Shown here in pieces: positions 56,220 to 64,000 of a stretch of 64,000 nucleotides of DNA. The notes below the pieces were generated by a model. It did no database searches and was not told where the DNA came from. It was given only the letters and a program-made list of their open reading frames with translations. The stretch comes from Pomphorhynchus laevis (taxonomy: Eukaryota; Acanthocephala; Palaeacanthocephala; Echinorhynchida; Pomphorhynchidae), in contig WNNJ02000015.1 of the NCBI GenBank assembly GCA_012934845.2, positions 30,777-94,776 of the forward strand, in the 5' to 3' direction. Each line of letters begins with the position of its first letter. The first letter of the stretch is position 1. The position numbers were made by a program, and so were the translations under genes.

Positions 56220-58165
56220 CTAAAATTTATTAAGAATTATTGGAGCTGAATCAAAGAAAAGAGGATTTTTTGGTATTAAAAATACCAAAAAAAATTTGGT
56301 ATTTAACTTCCGTTAGCATCTTCAGAAAATTCCAATGCTTTTTTAATATTACATGCTTTAATAAAAAAATTCAAAACGATCACTGCCATTTGCTTTGGGC
56401 AGGTGCTGCTGTTGTTAGCGATAACCAGCTGCTTTCACTGTTGCTTGAATTTTTGACATGATTTCGGCAACTTTTGAAGGTACACAAAACGCAATGACAA
56501 AGGGGGGATTCAAAATAGTTTAGAAACAAAACAAAAATAATAACCATAATATTTCCATTCAGAATAAATAATTGAAAATATTAGAAAAATATAAAAATAA
56601 TAATTAAAAGTACTAGAAAAATTAAATAAAAGTATAAAAATATAAAAGGTTATTTAAACAAAAGTATCTTTTACAACATATTTACAAAATATTTAAAGTT
56701 ACGTCAGGTTTATTATTCCGCATAATAATATTGAAGTTTTTATGAATGTAATAAGCCTTTAGAATTTTTCTATTTAAACAATTGGTTTCTTTTGCTAAAA
56801 CAACAGTATTATTATAGTCAATATTGTGATCTAAACTTAAACTATGGTCTACAATAGCGCTGCTTAGGCCATTTTTGAATGAGTATTTGCATTGTTTGAA
56901 TCTAGTCTCTAATGGTTGGTCTGTTTGACCCACATATATTTTACCACATTCTAAATAAGAAATTTTATAAGCAACTCCATTATTATGTTTGGTTTTTTTA
57001 AATGGGTTGTAACTTCGGTATTTTATTGTTTTACAAAACAATATTTGAAGTATTTAATGCCTTATTGTTTGAAATAAATGAAATTAATATTCCAAAAATT
57101 ATTTATAAATAGTAATCATATATATATTTATTTTCTCGTTTTGGGCCAATAAACAACTTGTTTATCCATTTTGGTACTTTTGTAGAAAGCCAAGGTAGTC
57201 GCAAGCATTCGTACGATACTCGGAGTGATTATCAAGATTACCCGTCATCTGGTCAGAGATGGCGTAAAATAGGCAGTTACCATCGCTGGGGACCTCGCGG
57301 ACCACAATCCCGTAATCATTGAGCTGGTTATGAAATGCATCAGAAAACCCGTTAGCTGCTAAGCATCGCGGGTTTTTTAATAGAATTATAATGATATTTT
57401 CAAAGATGTTGGGGCATCGGTATTCCACGAAACAATATTTAAATATTCTACTAAGGACGTTCTACTAGCGACAACATCAAAAATGTTAATCTATAATCTA
57501 ATTCTAATTCTATTATCAACTGAATATTTTCATCAATACAATTTATAGCTTTTAATATGTCCTTACATCAATTGTTATCACAAATAGCCAACATATCATC
57601 AACATATCTAATCCACATAACAATTCCATCCATCTTAGTGATATTATTTAATTTCCAATTTCTCATATATAATTCACTAAGAAGGGATGCTAGAGAATTT
57701 CCCATTGCGAGATCGTCGTTTTGTTCATATACCTGTTCATTAAATTTAAAATTTAATTTATTTTTGCATAAAATACCAATATGGTTCACTCTTCAAAACA
57801 AAGTTTAAAGGAGTCATCCGAATTTTCCTCTAATAGTTTTGCAGCTACCTCAGCTTTATCTATGGGCACATTAGTGAACATCGAAACGATATTAAAACTA
57901 ATCATCGTTTTACCCTTTTCATTATAGTTACGGGTCATTTAAGAGAAATGAATTCCATCCTTAACGTGGGCAAATTAAATATATCTAATAATGATTTAAT
58001 TTTCCTCGCAATTATTTTTGATATGGTATATGAATATGTCATAGATGACGCAATAATAGGTCTTGCACAATGTTCCTTTTTATGAATTTTTGGGAGTAAG
58101 TGCATATAACCAGATTTCGCATTTTTCGATAAACAAATTCTTTAAATGTTATCTATTTTATTATT
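56220..58165 (-). mobile_element. Classic Penelope element with RT and C-terminal GIY-YIG
   Basis: Minus strand from about 58165: LSKNAKSGYMHLLPKIHKKE, ARPIIASSMTYSYTIS (RT fingers), then DDLAMGNSLASLLSELYMRN and MWIRYVDDMLAICDN (catalytic RYVDD), then at 57041-56682 GVAYKISYLECGKIYVGQTD, LETRFKQCKYSF, VDHSLSLDHNIDYNN (GIY-YIG). The terminal repeat with a degraded hammerhead (CTGAAGA at 56319-56325) lies at 56220-56465. The element is broken in several places and interrupted by an OTU-like insertion at 57045-57430. Moderately old. Confidence 0.8.
57045..57430 (-). pseudogene. OTU deubiquitinase-like fragment inserted in Penelope
   Basis: The frame at 57428-57162 includes NQLNDYGIVVREVPSDGNCL, FYAISDQMTGNLDNHSEYRT, NACDYLGFLQKYQ. 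DGNCLF with downstream H-x3-R is the catalytic Cys region of OTU proteases, closest in style to OTUD3 ([20 protein letters not shown]). The catalytic His region is absent. Base composition is richer than the Penelope around it. Near-identical AAACAATATTTRAA flanks both sides (57041 and 57431), like a target duplication. Likely a retro-inserted host mRNA piece. Confidence 0.65.
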
Positions 58166-58184
58166 TATATTCAGCTTTTCCACA

Positions 58185-58862
58185 TCGATTTTTTATTCTG
58201 TTCTAGGACGAAATGTTCACTGTACAGAAAATTGTAAGCTGTCTTTTACAATTATGAATATTCATTGCTTACACGAGTTGTATTCTTAATTGGTCGGTTT
58301 GATATTATCCTCGTGTGATTGTTTGAATCCTATCAGCATCACTGTACACTACAATCAGCGTGGGTGGACATCTTCAGCAGTGAGCCCACGCTTACATTTC
58401 GTGTTTCGGTCCTTTTACTGCTTCTGCTGATTCCTTGTCGCCAAAATGCTGGTTTATATTTGGCTTATATACCAAATTACACAATTAATGTGTTCTATAT
58501 TTGGTGTGGGCGGTAACTAATATTCGCAATTCGAATCCACCACACACCGATTTTTTATTCCGTTCTTATACGAAATGTTCACTGTAAATTGACAGTAAAT
58601 TGTAAGCGGTCTTTTACCATTGTGAATATTCATTGCTTACATGAGTTTTATTCTTTCAGTGGTCGGTTTGATATTATCCTCGTGTGGTTGTTTAAATTTA
58701 CTCGACAAAAAAAAAACAAAGTATTCCAATTATCGCAATCGACAACAAAAAATACTTTTTAAATCACAAAACTCAGAATTCCTTTGGATTTGCAAACCTT
58801 TAGGCAAGAAAATTGGATTTGAAAAAGCACTTCAGTTAAATGACTACACACCTTTATGGTAA
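58185..58862 (+). repeat. Tandem duplication with two open frames of unknown nature
   Basis: A roughly 150-bp unit (ACGAAATGTTCACTGTA, GAATATTCATTGCTTACA, GGTCGGTTTGATATTATCCT) occurs at 58185-58330 and 58548-58690. Between and after the copies are short open frames (AWVDIFSSEPTLTFRVSV at 58319-58516; NSEFLWICKPLGKKIGFEKA at 58641-58862). The second could be a last exon of a cellular gene, but I do not recognise it. Confidence 0.45.
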
Positions 58863-60102
58863 AAACAGCATTTATGACTGTGCCGATATAACTGAACATA
58901 GTTATATGTTCATCGTTACCTTTTGACTAACCTATCGTCATCGTTACCTAACTGAACATTATTAGGTAACTATGCTCAGTTACATCGTTACCTAATTGAC
59001 TAACGCTATATAAAATCTATTGTTTAAAATGTATATAAAATAAATGAGACAAATTGACAAATAAAATGGTTTATCTAGATAGTACTTTCACTTTCAGGTA
59101 CCCCAAACATCAACTTGATGATGATATTTTAATTCGCTTATTCACAGTAGCCAGGATTGTCGTTGGAGAATATAAGTAGTAGTCTTATTAACGACTTTTC
59201 GAAAAAGGATCGATATTGCTCATTAAAGCCAAATTAATGCGAATTCAAGGAAATCGTGGACGCAGCAATACCAAAACAATGTCTGTACGTAACATATCGA
59301 TTAGGTAGTAGATTTTAATTTTAAATTCTAACTTAATATAAATTATTTTAAATCTTATCTAACAATTATTACTTATTTAATTATTTATTATTTAATTATT
59401 TGTTATTTAATTAATTAAATTTATTTAATATTATTTTTAATTTGTCAATAATATAAACTACCTAGACTCGGTTATACTGATCTTATTTATATTTTCTAGT
59501 AAACTAAAAATATTTTTTAATTTAAGCTAAAATTTGTCAAAGTGGTCATTCTTCCGATTAGTAAAGATGAAAATGTGTTCATCTAATAATATAATAAAAT
59601 AGCAAATAAAATATTGAAAATAATTACAAATTATAAAATCTTATCTTACGATTATTAATTAATTATAATTATTTATTATTTATTTAAATTTTATGTAGCG
59701 ATATTTCTTACTTTATAAATAATATAAAATACGTAGACACAGTAAGAAATAATAGGGGCCGAAAATAGTCAATCCGTAAAAATTGACTTTTATTTTAAAT
59801 TTAAATTTTTTATTTTTACTTGAGATAAGTTGTATAAAATCTTATAACAATTATTTATTATTTATAATTATTTATTACTATTTAATTATTTATTATTTTA
59901 TTATTTTATTCAAAACCTTTTCAAATTCGAGGGTTAAGAGCCGAAACTTGATAGCATAGCAGTTCCTTCTGATGACCTCTAATCCTTATTCTGATACGTC
60001 GTCTGTTATTTATTAGTCAATTCATAAAAATTAATTTTTATTTAAATTTTAATTATAAATTTTATAATTTATAGAAAACGAACTAAATATGTTGAAAGAG
60101 TA
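58863..60102. mobile_element. Mixed AT-rich sequence with PLE end traces
   Basis: 58915-59000 has a TAACTGAACAT/ATCGTTACC duplication. PLE end motifs appear at 59462 and 59735, and the right half of the conserved block (CTTGATAGCATAGCAGTTCC, CTGATGACCTCTAATCC) at 59945-60000. No gene. Confidence 0.5.
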
Positions 60103-60615
60103 GTGAAGATAAATGAAAATAAATCTAAACAATATAAATATATGAAATATATGTTTCGATACATTGATGATATATGTGTATTTAATTCTAATAATTTTTA
60201 TTCAATTAGTGAGCACATTTATCCAGAAAGCCTTATTCTTAACAAAACCAATATTAATGATAAAGAAGGTGTATATCTAGATATGAACATTAAATTAACA
60301 TTAACTAAAACTACTATTAATTTATATCGTAAAGATGACATATTTAAATTTACAAGAAACATATTTTTGCATGAGCATTCATGCATACCATATAATATAA
60401 ATATAATACATTAAATAATGAAATTTTAAGAATTGCAACAATATGTAATGATATTGGCTTTCTTCAAAAACATTTAAATAATTTAATAGATACATATTTT
60501 AAACTAGGTTATTATAAAAATACCATCAAACAGAAAATAGTAAAATATATAAATCAACACAATAATATAAAGAATAATTTAAACTCTTCAGTGGCAAATT
60601 TTTATCTTTTTATAC
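60103..60615 (+). mobile_element. PLE (RYIDD family) RT C-terminal copy
   Basis: NKSKQYKYMKYMFRYIDDIC, YPESLILNKTNIND, NIFLHEHSCIPYN and the C-terminal helix text to 60600. Nearly identical to 48.27-48.75 kb. Broken and 5'-truncated. Confidence 0.85.
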
Positions 60616-60654
60616 AATAACAAATACGTAAAAAAGAAATCATTGACTTATATC

Positions 60655-60795
60655 TCTGATAAATATGATTGAAGATTAATCTTATCGATGATTAATATTT
60701 TCGACGATTAATCAAATCGATGATTTATCTTATCAATTATTGATATTTTCGATGATTAACCTTATCGATGATTAATCCTATCGATACTTAATAAT
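60655..60795. repeat. TTATCGATGATTAATC-type minisatellite
   Basis: About seven degenerate copies of a 16-bp unit with CGATGATTAAT. Confidence 0.8.
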
Positions 60796-60929
60796 TGCCA
60801 TATTATGTAATGATATTCACTTTAGAAATATATATATATATATATCCTGAGCTACATTTAAATTTTTAATTTCCAGGAACTATCAGGTATAATTAAACGA
60901 CAACAAAATTTATTTTAATATTTCACTAG

Positions 60930-61710
60930 TACAGAAAATTTAAAATTTAAAATTTAAAACTTTTTCATCTTCAGAAATTTTATAATAAATTTTATAACAA
61001 TTATTTATTATTTATAAATATTTACTTATTTACTATTTAATTATTGAATTTTGATTTAGTATTTTTTAATTTATAATTATATTAAATACGTAGACTAAGT
61101 TATCTGATCTTATTCATTTCAAGTTGCAAAAGGGGGAATCGAATTAGTGCATTCGAAATTTTCTATCATTTATTAGTCAATATTTATTACATCATCTATT
61201 ATTTAATAGTCAATTCATAAAAATTTACTTTTATTTTAAATTTTAATTTTTAATTTTAACTTGATATAAATATAAATTGTATAAAATCTTATATAATAAT
61301 TATTTATTATTTATTTTTATTTATAGTTTAAAATACGTAGACACAGTTATCTGATTATAAGTGATTTGTCAATTCATAAAAATTGACTTTTATTTTAAAT
61401 TTCAATTTTAAATTTTAACTTGATATAAATATAAATTGTATAGAATCTTATACAATTATTTATTATTATTTTTTATTTATAGTTTAAAATACGTAGACAC
61501 AGTTATCTGATTATAAGTGAGTTGTCAATTCATTAAAATTGACTTTTATTTTAAATTTCAATTTTAAATGTTAACTTGATATAAATATAAATTGTATATT
61601 AATATAAATAATTAATATAAATTTTAACATGATAAAGGGTATAAAATGTTATATAAAATTATAAAATTATTATTTATTACTTATACTCATTTACCTGATG
61701 TGATTTGAGA
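60930..61710 (+). repeat. Tandem PLE-end repeats, about 145-bp period
   Basis: At least three units spanning GTCAATTCATAAAAATTGAC to TACGTAGACACAGTTATCTG at about 61200, 61365 and 61520. No block or RT attached. Confidence 0.75.
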
Positions 61711-62290
61711 ATTGTCATAATATGTAATGATATTGGCTTTCTTCATAATCATTTAAATAATTTAATAGATGCATATTTTAAACTAGGTTACTATAAAAAT
61801 AACATCAAGCAGAAAATAGTAAAATATACAAAGTAACACAATAATATAAAGAATAAATTTAAACTCTTAAGTGGCTAATTTTTATGGATGGATAATAAAT
61901 AATATACTTTTATTAGAATAAGATACTATATAATCAAATTTCGTTAGAGGAAATACCTCATTAGCCTATATTTGGCCCCGCTGCTATGTTGGGTAGATGA
62001 GTTAGGGGCCGAAACCTGATAGCATAGCAATTCCTCCTGATGACCTCTAATTCTTATTCTGATACAACGTCTCTTATTTATTAGTCAATTCATAAAAATG
62101 ACGTTTATTTTAAATTTCAATTTTTATTTTTCATTTTTTAACTTGATTTAAATTATAGAAAATCTAAAAACAATTTTTAATTATATTATTTAATTATTAA
62201 ATTTTGATTTAGCATAATTATGTTTTGTTTATTTTATAATTATATTAAATACGTAGACTCAGTTAGCTGATTTAATTTATTCAAATGAAT
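61711..62290 (+). mobile_element. PLE RT C-terminus, 3' block and end
   Basis: C-terminal coding relic (61715-61890), complete block at 61950-62070 (GGCCCC, GCTGCTATG, GGGGCC, GATAGCATAGCAA, CTGATGA) and end motif at 62255-62275. Broken at the 5' side. Confidence 0.8.
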
Positions 62291-62560
62291 ACTTGACACA
62301 TTTTATTTACACGGTAGTCGGTCTTGGTTGATTTTTTGTGTCTTGCTTCGAAAGCCCGTTTGTAACTGAAGATAAACTAAAGGCGATTTACTACTTTGGG
62401 ATTTAGCATAACCCAATCAATTTAAATATAAAAACTAACTATTTTAAATGACAAAATGCGAATGAAAAAAATGAAAATAAAAGATTTTACGGTAGATTTG
62501 ATTCGACAAATTAATTCTAAATAAAATGAATTACTATAGATTATAGAATAACATCTATAG
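62291..62560. other. Spacer between PLE fragments
   Basis: A short more complex stretch (62285-62400) of unknown origin, then AT-rich sequence. Confidence 0.3.
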
Positions 62561-63003
62561 ATTATAAAAATAACATCAAACAGAAAATAGTAAAATATAT
62601 AAATCAACACAATAATATAAAGAATAAATTTAAACTCTTAAGTGGCAAATTTTTATGGATAGATAATAAATAATATACTTTGCATTAGAACAAGATACTA
62701 GATAGTTTTATAAGAGGAAATACATCATTATCATGTATTCGGCCCCGCTGCTATGTTGGGTAGAGGAGTTAGGGGCCGAAACCTGATAGCATAGCAGTTT
62801 CTCCTGATGACCTCTAATTCTTATTCTGATGCATCGTCTATTATTTATTAGTCAATTCATAAAAATGACTTTTATTTTAAATTTTAAAATTTTTATTTTA
62901 ACAACACAATAATATAAATAAATTTAAACTCTTAAGTGGCAAATTTTTATGGATGGATAATAAATAATATACTTTGTATTAGAATAAGATACTATATAGT
63001 TAT
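62561..63003 (+). mobile_element. Two stacked PLE 3' ends
   Basis: The first: C-terminus 62565-62665 and complete block 62710-62835. The second: C-terminus 62900-62970 and 3' UTR cut off at 63003 by the chimeric unit. Confidence 0.75.
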
Positions 63004-63780
63004 AAATTTGTATTATTATAAACACGTTGTCACAGACTTCCTGCAAATAGAAAATGAATCATTAAATCGAAGATCCAACTCATTAATCGATAAATCATCA
63101 CCGATTATCAAAAATAACAGTTTGGACAATGCAATCTTATCAATAACGGAAATTTGGATAGTGGAAACCTACAACGATCATACAGTCAATCCGATATCAA
63201 TTCAAGCTTCTTAGCAACTCTTACTAATCCAGATGTATTTACTGATTCAACCAATTTGTTCATAACTGTGTAAAAACTAAATCTAAACAATATAAATATA
63301 TGAAATATATGTTTCGATACATTGATGATATATGTGTATTTAATTCTAATAATTTTGATTCAATTAGTGAGCACATTTATCCAGAAAGCCTTATTCTTAA
63401 AAAAACCAATATTAATGATAAAGAAGGTGTATATCTAGATATGAACATTAAATTAACATTAACTAAAACTACTATTAATTTATATCGTAAAGATGACATA
63501 ATTAAATTTACAAGAAACATATTTTTGCATGAGCATTCATGCATACCATATAATATAAAATATAATACATTAAATAATGAAATTTTAAGAATTGCAACAG
63601 TAATGATATTGGCTTTCTTCAAAATCATTTAAATAATTTAATAGATACATATTTTAAACTGGGTTACTATAAAAATACAATCAAACAGAAAATAGTCAAA
63701 TATATAAATCAATATAATAATATTAAAAATAAATTTAAAATAATAAGCGGGAAATTTTTATGGATGGCTAAAAAATAATA
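63004..63780 (+). mobile_element. Chimeric unit: LINE A tail, unknown peptide segment, PLE RT
   Basis: Starts with AAATTTGTATTATTAT (63004-63019), the LINE A 3' tail, followed by the same unrecognised segment as 6310-6567 (KHVVTDFLQIENESLNRR, SNSLIDKSSPIIKNNSL) and, from AATTTGTTCATAACTG (about 63253), the PLE RT with FRYIDD to GKFLWM. Same order and junctions as 6567-5790. Broken. Confidence 0.75.
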
Positions 63781-64000
63781 TAGTTTGTATTAGAATAAGA
63801 TACACTAAATAATTAAATTTCATATAATATAATTAATTTATAATATAATTTTTATTAGTCAATTCATAAAAATGACTTTTACTTTAAATTTCAATTTTTT
63901 ATTTTAACTTGATATTAATATAAATTGTACAAATTATTAATTATTATAATTATTAATGAATTAAATAATTATAATTTTAAATATTATTTTGTTATAATTA
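63781..64000 (+). mobile_element. PLE 3' flank, truncated by window end
   Basis: Begins as the usual 3' UTR (GTATTAGAATAAGATAC) but lacks the conserved block; ends in A/T-rich PLE end sequence. Confidence 0.6.

Overview
The window is an AT-rich invertebrate (metazoan) nuclear segment. It carries two spliced host genes with GT-AG introns, and almost everything else is retroelement debris. Splice structure, metazoan gene families and the LINE and Penelope-like element (PLE) content all point to an animal. I cannot name the species; the AT-richness, one 40-nt intron and the PLE load would suit a nematode, mite or similar small invertebrate.

Layout. 1-12.6 kb: nested and tandem non-LTR retrotransposon (LINE) fragments, mainly a CR1-like family and an L2/CR1-group family here called LINE A (seven copies, many 5'-truncated, several abutting head to tail), plus one PLE fragment at 5.6-6.6 kb. 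14.1-22.0 kb: SMNDC1/SPF30, seven exons; its 3.8-kb third intron holds an unrecognised coding-like fragment between direct repeats. 23.4-26 kb: decayed CR1. 26.3-28.9 kb: array of PLE 3' blocks. 28.96-37.8 kb: BCS1L, a mitochondrial AAA chaperone, seven exons. 38.4-39.6 kb: local tandem repeats, then a small unknown gene on the minus strand. 40.5-46.2 kb: PLE 3' blocks and RT fragments in both orientations. 46.5-49.1 kb: Penelope terminus with a hammerhead motif, then the longest RT of the other PLE family. 49.3-53.3 kb: a restriction-like-endonuclease (RLE) LINE on the minus strand whose reading frame runs into ubiquilin-like STI1 and UBA sequence. 53.8-54.4 kb: a GIY-YIG endonuclease ORF. 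55.5-58.2 kb: a broken classic Penelope on the minus strand, interrupted by an OTU-protease-like fragment. 58.2-64 kb: more PLE RT fragments and 3' blocks.

Two PLE lineages are present. One is a classic Penelope (C-terminal GIY-YIG, RYVDD). The other has RYIDD and a C-x-C motif before the RT, and fits the permuted group with the endonuclease upstream (Naiad-like; my best guess). The second leaves many copies of a conserved roughly 120-bp structured block.

The most interesting signals are: (i) the RLE-LINE/ubiquilin chimera; (ii) a set of hammerhead-like ribozyme motifs, three of them in inverted pairs; (iii) a conserved pseudoknot-capable RNA block in the second PLE family; (iv) a 770-bp, apparently identical inverted repeat enclosing BCS1L; (v) a chimeric unit seen twice that begins in the LINE A 3' tail, consistent with 3' transduction; and (vi) a 208-bp GC-rich insertion with a clean 10-bp target duplication. 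All comparisons were made by eye, so no identity percentage or database hit is claimed.
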